Shown: positions 35,057 to 45,399 of the stretch, one piece after another
Position numbering within the stretch: the stretch's first letter is position 1
Layout of the letters: every line of letters starts with the position of its first letter
Origin: Candidatus Saccharibacteria bacterium CG_4_10_14_0_2_um_filter_52_9
GTDB taxonomy: Bacteria > Actinomycetota > Acidimicrobiia > Acidimicrobiales > RAAP-2
Direction: 5' to 3'
Assembly: GCA_903970515.1 (NCBI GenBank)
Contig: CAJCJA010000002.1
Location: 1-64,000 of the forward strand
Length of the DNA: 64,000 nucleotides
The notes under the pieces: model-generated
What the model saw: only the letters and a program-made list of their open reading frames with translations
What the model was told of the DNA's origin: nothing
The model's database searches: none
Translations under genes and position numbers: made by a program

Positions 35057-37652
35057 CGTGATCAAGACGACGGTCACCCTCAACGTGAATGGTCGCCCCA
35101 TAGAGGTCAAACCCGGCGAGCTCCTGATCGAGGCTTGCGAACAGGCGGGCGACTACATCCCTCGATTCTGTTATCACCCGCGCATGGAACCCGTCGGGAT
35201 GTGTCGCATGTGTCTCGTCGAAGTCGACGGTCCACGGGGGGCGACCCTACAGCCTGCGTGCTACATCCACGTGACTGACGGCATGAACGTGACGACGAAC
35301 TCCGAGAAGGTGAAAAAGGCCCAGGACGGTGTCTTGGAGTTCCTCCTCGCGAATCACCCGCTCGATTGTCCCGTCTGTGACAAGGGCGGCGAATGCCCCC
35401 TCCAGGATCAGACCCTCACGCACGGTTCGGGTGAGACGCGATTCATCGAGGAGAAGCGACACTTCGTCAAGCCCATTGAGATCGGCAAGTTGGTGCTCCT
35501 CGACCGCGAACGCTGCATTCAGTGCGCGCGCTGCACTCGATTCTCCGACGAGGTCGCAGGCGACACCGAGATCGCCTTTTCCGGACGTGGTGACCTGATC
35601 GAAGTCGCCCCCTCGCCGACGAAGCCCTTCGACTCGGTGTTTTCGGGCAACACGGTCCAGATCTGTCCGGTCGGTGCGTTGACCGCGAAGCCTTATCGCT
35701 TCAGCGCTCGTCCCTGGGACCTCGAGCAGGTCGAGAGCACTTGTACGACGTGTGCGGTGGGGTGTCGCGTCGCGGTCCAATCCTCGGGTAACCGGCTGAC
35801 ACGAATCCTCGGCGTCGACAGTGACCCCGTCAATCACGGTTGGCTCTGCGACAAGGGACGTTTCAGTCTCGACTCGATCGACGGCAATGAGGAGTCGCGT
35901 GACCTGCTGTCCGCCGCCACGCGCATCAGCCAGCCGCTACTGCGCGAGAACGGCGTCCTTAAGGAAGTGACGTGGGACGAGGCCCTCGAAGCAGCGGCGT
36001 CGATTCTGCGAAACGCGGCGCAATCGAGCGACGGCGTCGGTGCGGTCGGGGGTGCGTCGCTCACCAATGAAGGGGCCTTCGCGTGGGAGCGACTCGTGCG
36101 CGGTGTCCTCGGCAGTGAGCACCTTGACGCGCAATTCGGCGACGGTCTCGACCCTGTCGTGCTGCAGGCACTGCCCAAGGCGACGATCGACGAAGCGGCT
36201 GCGGCGAAGACGATCGTCACGCTGACGGGTGATTTGCGCGAAGAGCTGCCCGTGTTGTTCTTGCGTTTGCGCGAGAACATCGTGCGCCAAAACAGCGCTC
36301 TGATCGAATTTGGCTTCGGGCCGTCCGCGCTACGTTCGCTCGCGCGCGTGTCGCTCGCGATCCGACCGGGCGAAGCGCACCTCGCGGCGCGTGCGTTGTG
36401 CGACGGCAGCGACGCGCCCAAGGGAGCGATCTTCACGAACGAGGAGCTCGAGGAGGCTCGACAGCACATAGGCGACAGCGGCGAGGGCGTCGTCTTCGTC
36501 GTCGGGCGAGCAAATCTCGCGGAGGACTCCTCGGTACTCGAGGAGGCGATTCGTCGCTTCGCCGAGCGCTACCCGAACGCGACGTTCCTCGTCGCGCTGC
36601 GACGCGCCAACGTGATGGGCGCCCTCGACATGGGTCTCGCCCCACGCCTTCGCCCCGGCCGCGGGGTCGACGTGGCTGCCTCGGGACGTGACACCCTCGA
36701 CCAACTCGCGGCCCTGCGCGATGGCGAGCAAAAGGCACTGCTTGTGCTCGGCGGGTGCCTCATCGGCAACGTCGCCGACGCCCCGGCCGCGAGAGCCGCG
36801 TTGGAGAAGGCCGACGTGATCGCGGTGACGGGTCACGGCGGCGCCACCCTCGCCTACGCGTCGGTGGTGCTGCCCGCCGCGGTGCAGCACGAGCGTCGCG
36901 GCACGGTCACCAACATCGAAGGTCGCGTCAGCGCCGTGACGCCCAAGATCGTCGCGCCCGGTTCCGCGTGGCCCGATGTCGCGATCGCGGCGGAGCTCGC
37001 CGAGTTGTTGGGACAGAGTATTGGACTCACCTCGGTCGAACAAGCGGCCAAGGCCATCGAGGAGACGACCGGGTACCCGGCGCTCTCGGTGATGAACGAC
37101 GAGCTGCACGACGGCGTCGTGGTCGGAAGAGCGGACGCGTCGTCATTGCGTCACGCGCTCGACCCCATGGCCTTCCCCGGGATCCGCTCGACCGAGGCCG
37201 TGGGTATCGCGTCCTACACCGGTTCGACGACGACCGTGCTGGCCCACAGCTCCGGGGTGACGAAGGGCGCGTCGTTGAGTGATCTGACGAGCAGCCCCGA
37301 GATCGAGGTGGGCATCGCCGACGCGTATTCACTCACCCTGTACGCGTCGCGCCGTCTCTATGACCGCGGCATCGCAATGCAGGGTTCTCCCGCGTTGCAG
37401 CCGCTGATACCGTCGAGCGCGCTCGCCCTACACCACGTCGACCTCGATCGCTTGGGCGTCGAAAGCGGCACGGTCGTAAAGGTCACCGGCGCGAGGGGAT
37501 CGATACTCTTGCCCGTCGTCCTTGACGAGCACGTCGCGCGCGGGAGCGCCGGGATCTTCGTCGGGACGTTGAATTCTTCGGGTGAGAATCCCCTCGACGT
37601 CTTGTTCGATCCGGAGCACTTGATCAGCCAAGTTCGATTGGAGACGCGATGA
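35049..37652 (+). CDS. nuoG: NADH-quinone oxidoreductase subunit G
   Basis: 867 residues, the large iron-sulfur subunit. The N-terminal 2Fe-2S motif (PRFCYHPRMEPVGMCRMC), the N5-type CPVCDKGGECPLQD region, and N4-type RERCIQCARCTRF are all present. The N7-type set CTTCAVGC with a following WLCDKGRF is kept, which many bacteria lose. The rest is a molybdopterin-oxidoreductase-like domain without cofactor evidence. Much longer in-frame extension into nuoF exists, but ATG 35049 begins the conserved domain. Confidence 0.95.
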   Translation: MTDVIKTTVTLNVNGRPIEVKPGELLIEACEQAGDYIPRFCYHPRMEPVGMCRMCLVEVDGPRGATLQPACYIHVTDGMNVTTNSEKVKKAQDGVLEFLLANHPLDCPVCDKGGECPLQDQTLTHGSGETRFIEEKRHFVKPIEIGKLVLLDRERCIQCARCTRFSDEVAGDTEIAFSGRGDLIEVAPSPTKPFDSVFSGNTVQICPVGALTAKPYRFSARPWDLEQVESTCTTCAVGCRVAVQSSGNRLTRILGVDSDPVNHGWLCDKGRFSLDSIDGNEESRDLLSAATRISQPLLRENGVLKEVTWDEALEAAASILRNAAQSSDGVGAVGGASLTNEGAFAWERLVRGVLGSEHLDAQFGDGLDPVVLQALPKATIDEAAAAKTIVTLTGDLREELPVLFLRLRENIVRQNSALIEFGFGPSALRSLARVSLAIRPGEAHLAARALCDGSDAPKGAIFTNEELEEARQHIGDSGEGVVFVVGRANLAEDSSVLEEAIRRFAERYPNATFLVALRRANVMGALDMGLAPRLRPGRGVDVAASGRDTLDQLAALRDGEQKALLVLGGCLIGNVADAPAARAALEKADVIAVTGHGGATLAYASVVLPAAVQHERRGTVTNIEGRVSAVTPKIVAPGSAWPDVAIAAELAELLGQSIGLTSVEQAAKAIEETTGYPALSVMNDELHDGVVVGRADASSLRHALDPMAFPGIRSTEAVGIASYTGSTTTVLAHSSGVTKGASLSDLTSSPEIEVGIADAYSLTLYASRRLYDRGIAMQGSPALQPLIPSSALALHHVDLDRLGVESGTVVKVTGARGSILLPVVLDEHVARGSAGIFVGTLNSSGENPLDVLFDPEHLISQVRLETR

Positions 37653-38881
37653 ATCCGTTGCTCGCTCTTTCGGACCCGCTCTTTGACCACGGCGTCACGG
37701 GCGTCATTATCTTGATCGTGCTCATCAAGATCGTGGTGGGATTTGGTGCGTTGATGAACGCCGTCATCTTGATGATTTGGTTCGAGCGCAAGGCCATCTC
37801 GGACATGCAGAGTCGCATTGGTCCCCAGCGATGGGGTCCGTTCGGTCTGTTGCAGACCATGGCGGACGGGCTCAAATTGATGGGCAAAGAGGACCTCATT
37901 CCCGCCGAGGCTGATCGATTCGTCTTCAAGTTGGCGCCCTTCCTCGTGGTGATCCCCGCCTTCATCACTTTCGCCATCGTGCCTATCGGCGGAACGATGC
38001 ATATCGCTGGTCACGTCGTGCAATTGCAAATGGCGAATCCGCCGATGGGCATCTTGTTGATGCTCGCGATGTCGGGTATCTCGGTCTACGGCGTGATGCT
38101 CGCGGGATGGTCATCGGGATCGAAGTATCCGCTCTTGTCATCGGTGCGCGCGAGCGCCCAGATGATCAGTTACGAGGCGGCCCTCGGGATGACGATCGTC
38201 ATTGTGATCCTCGTCACGGGTTCGCTCACGACCCACGACATCGTCCTATCCCAGGGTGGCAACATCCTGCACTGGAATCTGATTCGACTCGGACTCGTGC
38301 CCTTCGCGATCTTCTTGATCGCGATCACCGCTGAACTCAACCGTCCGCCCTTTGACGTCGTCGAAGCCGAGAGCGAGCTCGTGGGTGGTTTCCACACCGA
38401 GTACTCGTCGTTTCGCTTCGCCATTTTCTTCCTCGCCGAGTTCATGAACACGATCACGATGTCGGCGGTGATGGTGACGTTGTTCTTCGGCGGTCCCGCG
38501 GGATGGGTGCCTCCCGTCGCGCACCTCAAGTGGATATTTCCGATTCTGTGGTTCCTCATCAAGACGACCATCTTCTGCTTCTGTTACATCTGGTTCCGCG
38601 CCGCGTTGCCGAGATTCCGTTACGACCAACTCATGGACTTGGGCTGGAAGCGGCTGATACCGCTCAGCCTTGGTTGGATGTTGATCGTGGCGGGATTCTT
38701 GATCTCGTGGCGCTGGGGTCTGCTCATGGGTAGCGTCGTGATCTTCGCGTGGCTCGTGCTGACGCGGGCGTTCGAACTCGGAAAGACGCGCGAATCCGGA
38801 CCCGAGCGGGTGCTCCCAACGATTGGCCAACGTCCCATACCGGGATCGGTCATACGAAAAATGAGCGAAGGGGATTCGTGA
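37649..38881 (+). CDS. nuoH: NADH-quinone oxidoreductase subunit H
   Basis: 410 residues with about eight membrane helices. Quinone-channel signatures are RIGPQRWGPFGLLQTMADGL with KLMGKED, LAGWSSGSKYPLLSSVRASA (then QMISYEA) and LNRPPFDVVEAESELVGGFH. It links the peripheral arm to the membrane arm. ATG 37649 overlaps the nuoG stop, and its own stop TGA overlaps the nuoI ATG by one base. Confidence 0.95.
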   Translation: MNPLLALSDPLFDHGVTGVIILIVLIKIVVGFGALMNAVILMIWFERKAISDMQSRIGPQRWGPFGLLQTMADGLKLMGKEDLIPAEADRFVFKLAPFLVVIPAFITFAIVPIGGTMHIAGHVVQLQMANPPMGILLMLAMSGISVYGVMLAGWSSGSKYPLLSSVRASAQMISYEAALGMTIVIVILVTGSLTTHDIVLSQGGNILHWNLIRLGLVPFAIFLIAITAELNRPPFDVVEAESELVGGFHTEYSSFRFAIFFLAEFMNTITMSAVMVTLFFGGPAGWVPPVAHLKWIFPILWFLIKTTIFCFCYIWFRAALPRFRYDQLMDLGWKRLIPLSLGWMLIVAGFLISWRWGLLMGSVVIFAWLVLTRAFELGKTRESGPERVLPTIGQRPIPGSVIRKMSEGDS

Positions 38882-39657
38882 TGGCCAGTCCCTTCAAGTT
38901 CTTCAGTGGCTTTAACCTCACGCTTCGCCACATCGCTCGGCCGACGGTGACGACGAGTTACCCGCAAGCCAAGCGTGCGAAGCAGCCGCGACAACATGGT
39001 CGCCACGTGCTCAATCGTTACGAGGACGGGATGGAGAAGTGCATTGGTTGTGAGTTGTGCGCCGGGGTGTGTCCGGTCAACTGCATCTACGTGCGCGGAC
39101 TGGACAATCCTCCCGACCACCCGGTGAGTCCCGGTGAGCGCTACGGCTACGTCTACGAGATCAACTATTTGCGCTGCATCCACTGTGACTTGTGCGTCGA
39201 GGCGTGTCCCACGCAAGCGATCACCGAGTCCAAGATGTTCGAGTTCTCCTTCACCAATCGTGCCGACGCCATCTACACCAAGGCCGAACTGCTCGTCGAC
39301 GACCAGGGCAACCCGCAGCGTCTGCCCTGGGAGGACTGGCGAAGCGGCGAAGCGGCGATGACCGGCGGCTGGATGCGCGCGACGTCACCCGCGGGTGACG
39401 CGTCCTTCGAAGGCGTCGTGCAATGGACTGCGGACCTTGGCGAAGGCGTGCGCGCACCCGAAGCCGGTCAATCCGAGCATCGCGACGACGCGGCGACGGG
39501 ATCAAAGCAGATTCGCGAGGTCTTCTATCGGCACCTCCAACCCGAGGACGTGCCGCTTGATCGGCGCGGCCTGCAAGGACTGGTACGCCACGCGCGAGAG
39601 AAGATGCCCACCGCGATGTTGGAGCGCCTCCCTCGTCGTCACAGGGAGGACCAGTGA
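38881..39657 (+). CDS. nuoI: NADH-quinone oxidoreductase subunit I
   Basis: 258 residues, carrying clusters N6a and N6b in two ferredoxin motifs: CIGCELCAGVCPVNCIYV and CIHCDLCVEACPTQAI. About 110 residues follow the second motif, including an acidic, low-complexity part (GQSEHRDDAATGSKQ). That is longer than the family norm and resembles other actinobacterial forms only in general. ATG 38881 is fixed by the TGATG junction. Confidence 0.94.
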   Translation: MASPFKFFSGFNLTLRHIARPTVTTSYPQAKRAKQPRQHGRHVLNRYEDGMEKCIGCELCAGVCPVNCIYVRGLDNPPDHPVSPGERYGYVYEINYLRCIHCDLCVEACPTQAITESKMFEFSFTNRADAIYTKAELLVDDQGNPQRLPWEDWRSGEAAMTGGWMRATSPAGDASFEGVVQWTADLGEGVRAPEAGQSEHRDDAATGSKQIREVFYRHLQPEDVPLDRRGLQGLVRHAREKMPTAMLERLPRRHREDQ

Positions 39658-40229
39658 TGATCGCGACGAGTTACGCCGTGCCCAGCATCATCGTCTTCGT
39701 CGGCGCGGCGATCATCATCATCGTCGGCGCCCTTGGTGTCATCACGTTCAAGAATCCCGTGCACTGCGCCCTTAGTTTGATCATGACGTTGTTCGGGGTC
39801 GCCATCGCGTTCATCGCCCAACAGGCTGACTTCCTCGCGGCGGTGCAGATCATCGTCTACGCCGGTGCGATCGTCGTACTGTTCTTGTTCGTCATCATGT
39901 TCCTTGGCGTCGATCGCACTGATCACGTGCACGTCGAGCCCCTCGTCGCTCAGCGACCGCTCGCGGCGCTCGGCGTCGTGATCACGCTGGGCGGCCTCGT
40001 GGCCCTGATGGCGCAGTCGCACTGGGTGACCGGTGTGATGTCGGCGTCCACGGACGGCAAGCCGCTCGAGAGTGGCACGGCGAACGTCCATCAACTTGGT
40101 ACCTCCGTCTTTACGACGTACCTCTTCGCCTTCGAAGCGACCGCCGCGCTGCTCGTCATCGCGGTCGTGGGTGCGGTCTTACTCGCGCGACGAGAGCGCA
40201 CCCTACAAGCCGACGAGGTCGAAGTATGA
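39657..40229 (+). CDS. nuoJ: NADH-quinone oxidoreductase subunit J
   Basis: 190 residues with five membrane helices. The motif [20 protein letters not shown] is the conserved third helix with its pi-bulge region. Start is ATG 39657 (TGATG with nuoI) or GTG 39654. The end overlaps nuoK by four bases. Confidence 0.94.
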   Translation: MIATSYAVPSIIVFVGAAIIIIVGALGVITFKNPVHCALSLIMTLFGVAIAFIAQQADFLAAVQIIVYAGAIVVLFLFVIMFLGVDRTDHVHVEPLVAQRPLAALGVVITLGGLVALMAQSHWVTGVMSASTDGKPLESGTANVHQLGTSVFTTYLFAFEATAALLVIAVVGAVLLARRERTLQADEVEV

Positions 40230-40531
40230 ACGTACCCGCGTCGTGGTATCTGATCTTGGCGGCGGTGCTTTTTGGCATTGGGGCCTTCGGGCTCTTGACG
40301 CGTCGCTCCGCGCTCATCATGTTCATGTGCATCGAGTTGATGTTGAACGCGGTCAACCTCACGTTCGTCACGTTCGCGCGCACGCTCAGTGACATCGGAG
40401 GCCAAGCGACGGTGTTCTTCGTGATGGTCGTCGCCGCCGCCGAGGTGACGGTGGGACTCGGCATCGTGGTGGCGGTCTTTCGTCGCCGATCGTCGACGTC
40501 GGTTGACGAGCTCTCGGAGCTGAAGGGCTGA
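40226..40531 (+). CDS. nuoK: NADH-quinone oxidoreductase subunit K
   Basis: 101 residues, three membrane helices. [17 protein letters not shown] carries the conserved membrane Glu, and [19 protein letters not shown] the second Glu, both needed for proton transfer in this family. ATGA overlap with nuoJ. Confidence 0.95.
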   Translation: MNVPASWYLILAAVLFGIGAFGLLTRRSALIMFMCIELMLNAVNLTFVTFARTLSDIGGQATVFFVMVVAAAEVTVGLGIVVAVFRRRSSTSVDELSELKG

Positions 40532-40532
40532 G

Positions 40533-42404
40533 ATGGCGCACGTTTCGACGCTCATCGTGATCCTGCCGCTGCTCGGATACCTCCTCGTCCTCATCAACGG
40601 TTCGCGGCTCACTGAACGCCAGATTGGTTACGTGGCGACCGGCGTCGTAGGGCTCAGTTTTGTCGCGTCCGTCGTGACCTTCGTCCTCTTGCTGCACCGT
40701 CATTCGCGACAAGTGACCGTGCACCTGTTCAATTGGATCGACGTCGGCACGCTGCACGTTCCCGCCGCGCTGTTGATTGATCCGCTGTCGATCACGATGT
40801 GTCTGTTCGTGACCGGAATCTCGGCGCTCATTCACCTCTATTCGATTGGTTACATGCACGGCGAGAAGGACTATAAGAAGTTCTTCCTGTACTTGAACCT
40901 CTTCGTCTTTTCGATGCTGACCCTCGTGCTCGCGAACAACCTGGTGCTCACCTTCGTTGGCTGGGAGGGCGTTGGCGTGTGCTCGTACTGGTTGGTGAGC
41001 TACTACTTCGACCGCGACTCCGCGTCGAGCGCGGGCAAGAAGGCCTTCATCTACAACCGCGTGGGCGACGTCGGGCTCCTGCTCGCGATGTTCCTGCTCT
41101 TCTCGCGAACGGGCACCCTCACGTACGTGGGGGTCTTCGCGAGGGCCGGGTCGCTCAGCCCGACGGTCGCGACGTTGGTCGTGCTGGCCCTGTTGTTGGC
41201 GGCGACGGGAAAGAGTGCGCAGATCCCCCTGTTTAACTGGCTGCCCGACGCGATGGAGGGTCCGACCCCCGTCTCGGCGCTCATCCATGCGGCGACCATG
41301 GTCACCGCGGGCGTCTACCTGCTCGTTCGCATGTCGCCCGTACTCGCCATTTCGTCCTCCGGTCGTTTGACGATTGCCATCATCGGCGGCGTCACCGCTT
41401 TCGTCGCGGCGACCATCGCGACCTCGCAAAAGGACATCAAGAAGGTCCTCGCCTTTTCGACCGTATCCCAGATTGGCTACATGGTTCTCGCCGTGGGCGT
41501 CGGGGCTTACGCTGCCGCCATCTTCTTGATGGTGAGTCACGCGTTCTTCAAGGCCCTCCTCTTCCTCGGATCGGGATCGGTCATCCACGCGCTCAACGGC
41601 GAGCAGGACCTACGAAAGATGGGAGCGTTGCAACGCTTCTTGCCCCTCACGTTCCCCACGTTTCTCATCGGGTGGTTGACGATATCGGGGGTACCTCCCT
41701 TCGCGGGGTTCTGGTCCAAGGGTGACGTGCTCACGAACGTGTTCGAGCACAACAAGATCCTTTGGGTGTTGGGCGTCGTGACGGCGATTCTGACGGCGTA
41801 CTACATGAGTCGACTCTTCGTGTTGACGTTCCGCGGTACCGAGCGCTTCCGCGAAGTGACCCACGGCCACGATCCCCACGAATCACCATGGGTCATGACG
41901 CTGCCACTCGTGGTACTCGCGGTGTTGTCGGTGCTCGGAGGGTTGCTCGACCTGCCGTGGATCCATCACGACTCGCTCGCCGGATTCCTCAGTTCCACGT
42001 TCGGGTACGTCGCGCCGCTGCACGCCCAGAGCACGCTGAGCCAATACGGACTCGCCGCCGTCGACGTCGCGGCGGCACTGATCGGGCTCGCCGCCGCCAT
42101 CTCGATCTGGCGATCGCGCACTGAGGACGAGCGCTTGACGCCGGCGTTCCTCGAGCACGTGTGGTACTGGGACGACTTCTACGACGCGACGATCGGGCGC
42201 CCGCTCGAAGAGCTCGCCGTCTTCAGTGACGTCGTCGTCGAAGACGAAGTCATCGACGGCGGTGTGATGGGCCTCGCGGTGGGCATCAGTCGCAGCGCCG
42301 AAAGTGTGCGGAAGATTCAGTCGGGCTTCGTGCGTCACTACGCCCTCGCGATGATGCTCGGTACCGCGGTACTCGTTGTCTTCCTCGTCGCGAGAGTCAG
42401 TTAG
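40533..42404 (+). CDS. nuoL: NADH-quinone oxidoreductase subunit L
   Basis: 623 residues, the distal antiporter-like proton pump with about 15-16 membrane helices and the long lateral helix near its end. VGWEGVGVCSYWLVSYYF, QIPLFNWLPDAMEGPTPVSA (then LIHAATMVTAGVYLL) and KKVLAFSTVSQIGYM are the conserved channel segments with Lys and His residues. The ATG follows the nuoK stop by one base. Confidence 0.95.
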   Translation: MAHVSTLIVILPLLGYLLVLINGSRLTERQIGYVATGVVGLSFVASVVTFVLLLHRHSRQVTVHLFNWIDVGTLHVPAALLIDPLSITMCLFVTGISALIHLYSIGYMHGEKDYKKFFLYLNLFVFSMLTLVLANNLVLTFVGWEGVGVCSYWLVSYYFDRDSASSAGKKAFIYNRVGDVGLLLAMFLLFSRTGTLTYVGVFARAGSLSPTVATLVVLALLLAATGKSAQIPLFNWLPDAMEGPTPVSALIHAATMVTAGVYLLVRMSPVLAISSSGRLTIAIIGGVTAFVAATIATSQKDIKKVLAFSTVSQIGYMVLAVGVGAYAAAIFLMVSHAFFKALLFLGSGSVIHALNGEQDLRKMGALQRFLPLTFPTFLIGWLTISGVPPFAGFWSKGDVLTNVFEHNKILWVLGVVTAILTAYYMSRLFVLTFRGTERFREVTHGHDPHESPWVMTLPLVVLAVLSVLGGLLDLPWIHHDSLAGFLSSTFGYVAPLHAQSTLSQYGLAAVDVAAALIGLAAAISIWRSRTEDERLTPAFLEHVWYWDDFYDATIGRPLEELAVFSDVVVEDEVIDGGVMGLAVGISRSAESVRKIQSGFVRHYALAMMLGTAVLVVFLVARVS

Positions 42405-42406
42405 TC

Positions 42407-43906
42407 ATGCATTCGTCTCTTTGGCTGAGCGCGCTTCTTGTCGTGCCATTGCTCGGATCGCTGGGCGCGATGCTCGTGCGCAAACAGCAAGGGCGCTCCT
42501 ACGCGGTCGGCGTCGTGACGGCGAGTGTCGAGATGGCGCTCGGTATCGTCGTCTTCTTTCTCTACAACAACCACCTCGCCCACGCGCAGACCTTCGACTT
42601 TGCCACGCGCCACGTGCTCGCCGCGCCGCTCGGGCTCGCCTACGACGTTGCCCTCGACGGCATCTCGTTATTCCTCGTCGAGCTCACCGCGATCGTCGTG
42701 CTCCTCGCCCTGCTCGGTGGGCGCGACAAACGTCGTGAGCCGTCGTTCGTCGCGTGGTTGCTCGTGCTCACCTCGCTCACGATGGGCAGTTTCATCGCCC
42801 ACGACCTCTTAGAGTTCTTCGTCTTCTTCGAACTGACCCTAGTGCCGTGTTACTTCATCATCTCGGGCTGGGGTGGCAAGCAACGAGACTTCGCGGCACT
42901 GAAGTTCTTCCTCTACACCTTCAGTGCGTCGGCGTTCTTGCTGATCGGCGTGTTGTACCTCGGCTTCGCGCACCAGCATCAGAGCGGTGGGGCGCTCAGC
43001 TTCGCCTACGGCGTGTTGCAGTCGACCTCGATGAGTCACGCGACCGCGATCTGGCTCTTCGTCGCCTTCGCGATCGCCTTCGCCGCGAAAGCACCCATTT
43101 GGCCGTTGCATACCTGGTCACCCGTCACATATGCCGAAGCCCCCACGGCCGGTTCCATCGAACTCTCCGCATTGTTGGCGAAACTCGGATCGTACGGATT
43201 GTTGCGTTTCGCCGTGGGTCTCTTCCCGCTCGCCCTCGCCGACGTGCGCCCCGTGTTCTTGACCCTCGCCGTGATCGGGATCTTGTACGGTTCCTTGCTC
43301 GCCTGTACCGCGAAGGACCTCAAGCGCTTCGTCGCGTATTCGTCGCTCGCTCAGATGGGCTTCATCACACTCGGGGTCGTGTCGGGTTCACAGATCGCGA
43401 CGGTCGGCGCGGTGCTGTTGATGTTCAACCACGGCATCATCACGATTGGCTTCTTTCTGATCATTGGCTTCATCGAGCAACGTCGTGGTAGCTACCAGGT
43501 CGCGGACCTCCAGGGTCTCCAGGGCCCCGCGCCCGTGATGGCGGGGGTCTTCACCGTCGTGATGATGGCCTCGATTGGCTTGCCTGGTCTTTCGGGCTTC
43601 GTGAGTGAGTACTTGATCCTCATCGGGACGTTCGCCGTGCACGCGTGGTGGGGGGTCGTGGGCGCCTTCGGTGTCGTGGCGGCGGCGGTCTACTTGCTCT
43701 GGGCCTACCAGCGCGTGTTCCAGGGCAAGGCGGTCGGGGCGAACGCGACGATGCCCGACGTGAACACGAAGGAACGCTGGGTGCTCGTGCCCGTCGTGGT
43801 CTTGATCGTCGCGCTCGGTGTGTTCCCCCACCCGGTGCTCGAGCGGATCACGCCTTCGGTGCACCAATTGATTGAGCACGTCGCACCGAGTGGGGTGACG
43901 AAGTGA
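42407..43906 (+). CDS. nuoM: NADH-quinone oxidoreductase subunit M
   Basis: 499 residues, antiporter-like pump with about 14 membrane helices. FFVFFELTLVPCYFIISGWG (conserved Glu), APIWPLHTWSPVTYAEAPTA and KRFVAYSSLAQMGF are visible. It starts two bases after nuoL and overlaps nuoN by four bases (GTGA). Confidence 0.95.
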   Translation: MHSSLWLSALLVVPLLGSLGAMLVRKQQGRSYAVGVVTASVEMALGIVVFFLYNNHLAHAQTFDFATRHVLAAPLGLAYDVALDGISLFLVELTAIVVLLALLGGRDKRREPSFVAWLLVLTSLTMGSFIAHDLLEFFVFFELTLVPCYFIISGWGGKQRDFAALKFFLYTFSASAFLLIGVLYLGFAHQHQSGGALSFAYGVLQSTSMSHATAIWLFVAFAIAFAAKAPIWPLHTWSPVTYAEAPTAGSIELSALLAKLGSYGLLRFAVGLFPLALADVRPVFLTLAVIGILYGSLLACTAKDLKRFVAYSSLAQMGFITLGVVSGSQIATVGAVLLMFNHGIITIGFFLIIGFIEQRRGSYQVADLQGLQGPAPVMAGVFTVVMMASIGLPGLSGFVSEYLILIGTFAVHAWWGVVGAFGVVAAAVYLLWAYQRVFQGKAVGANATMPDVNTKERWVLVPVVVLIVALGVFPHPVLERITPSVHQLIEHVAPSGVTK

Positions 43907-45399
43907 CGACGGTCCCAGTGGTGAGTTCGTCAATCACCATCCCCTCGATCCACTATCTCGCGATCTTGCCGGTGATCATCCTGCTGGGTGCGTCGGTCGT
44001 GCTCGTCTTCGCGACCGCGCTCGTGCGCACGAAGGTTACCCAGTTCGTCGCCTCCTCGGTCACGGTCGCCGCGTCGGTCGCGGTGCTCGTGGTGACGTAC
44101 TTCCAGTGGCGCTGCCTCGACTCGTCGGGGCCCTCGACGACGATCGCGCACGCCATCGTGCTCGACGGCTTCAGTGTCGTCGCGACGGGGGTCGTCGCGG
44201 TGAGTTTGTTGATGGCGACGTTGGTCGCTCACGACTGGGCGCTACGCGAGCGCATCGTGGGTGCGGAATACCAGATCCTCGCCCTCGCCGCCTCCGCGGG
44301 AGCGGTGTTGATGACCCAGGCGAACGACTTGGTCGTGATCTTTCTCGGACTCGAGATCCTCTCACTTGGTCTGTACGTGCTCGTCGCCTTCGACCGGCAT
44401 CGCCACACTTCGGCGGAGGCGGCGCTCAAGTACTTCTTGTTGGGCGGATTCGCGTCCGCGATCTTCATCTATGGGGCGGCCCTCGTCTACGGCGCGACCG
44501 GTTCCACGAACCTGTCGACGATGTCGTACTTCCTCGCGAGCAACGTGCTGACCCATCCCGGGCTGCTCTACGCCGGGTTCGCACTCTTGATCGTGGGCTT
44601 CTCCTTCAAGATCGCGGCGGTGCCGTTCCATCTCTGGTCACCCGACGTCTACGAGGGGGCGCCGACACCGGTGACGGGATTCATGGCGTCGATCGTGAAG
44701 GTCGGCGCCTTCGCCGCGTTCGTTCGGGTGCTGATCAGCGCGCTCGGTACCCAGATCGACACGTGGCGACCGATTCTGTGGGTGCTGGTGGTGCTCACGA
44801 CGGTCGTGGGTGCGAGCGTCGCGTTGTTGCAGCGAAACGCCAAACGAATGCTCGCGTACTCGTCGATTAATCACGCCGGGTTCATCCTGCTCGGCATCTG
44901 GGCGGGTACGACGCGCGGCGTCGCGAGCACGCTGTTCTACATCGTCACTTACGCACCGACCGTCGTCGCGACGTTCGCCGTCGTGACCCTGGTGGGCGGG
45001 CTCGGCGACGAGAACCATTCGATTGGCGGATATCGCGGTCTCGCGCGACGCCAGCCCTGGCTTGGCGCGTCGATGTGCGTGCTGCTACTCAGTCAGCTCG
45101 GTGCGCCGCTCACTAGCGGCTTCTACGCGAAGTACTCGGTGCTCGCCTCGACGATCGACGTGGGGGGTAGTCCCCTCGCCCTGATCGCCCTCTTGAGCGC
45201 CGCGATCGCCGCGTGCTTCTATCTTCGTTGGTCGTCGGCGCTGTACTCGGATGAGCCCGTCGAGGCGACACGGATCGTCGTGCCGCTCTCGACGGGCATC
45301 GTCATCGGTGTGGGTGTCGCCATGACCTTGGTGTTCGGCATCTGGCCCGGGCCGCTCGTCACCCTCTGCCAGCACGCGACCCTGCTCTTCACTCCGTGA
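43903..45399 (+). CDS. nuoN: NADH-quinone oxidoreductase subunit N
   Basis: 498 residues, antiporter-like pump with about 14 membrane helices. It has LVVIFLGLEILSLGLYVLVA (conserved Glu), KIAAVPFHLWSPDVYEGAPT and AKRMLAYSSINHAGF. It ends the 14-gene complex I set, but its stop overlaps a further gene for an ATP-grasp enzyme. Confidence 0.95.
   Translation: MTTVPVVSSSITIPSIHYLAILPVIILLGASVVLVFATALVRTKVTQFVASSVTVAASVAVLVVTYFQWRCLDSSGPSTTIAHAIVLDGFSVVATGVVAVSLLMATLVAHDWALRERIVGAEYQILALAASAGAVLMTQANDLVVIFLGLEILSLGLYVLVAFDRHRHTSAEAALKYFLLGGFASAIFIYGAALVYGATGSTNLSTMSYFLASNVLTHPGLLYAGFALLIVGFSFKIAAVPFHLWSPDVYEGAPTPVTGFMASIVKVGAFAAFVRVLISALGTQIDTWRPILWVLVVLTTVVGASVALLQRNAKRMLAYSSINHAGFILLGIWAGTTRGVASTLFYIVTYAPTVVATFAVVTLVGGLGDENHSIGGYRGLARRQPWLGASMCVLLLSQLGAPLTSGFYAKYSVLASTIDVGGSPLALIALLSAAIAACFYLRWSSALYSDEPVEATRIVVPLSTGIVIGVGVAMTLVFGIWPGPLVTLCQHATLLFTP

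Noticed and set aside
40386-41588. 400-residue minus-strand open frame
   Set aside because: Antisense to nuoL; Glu/Arg/His-rich shadow of a hydrophobic gene.
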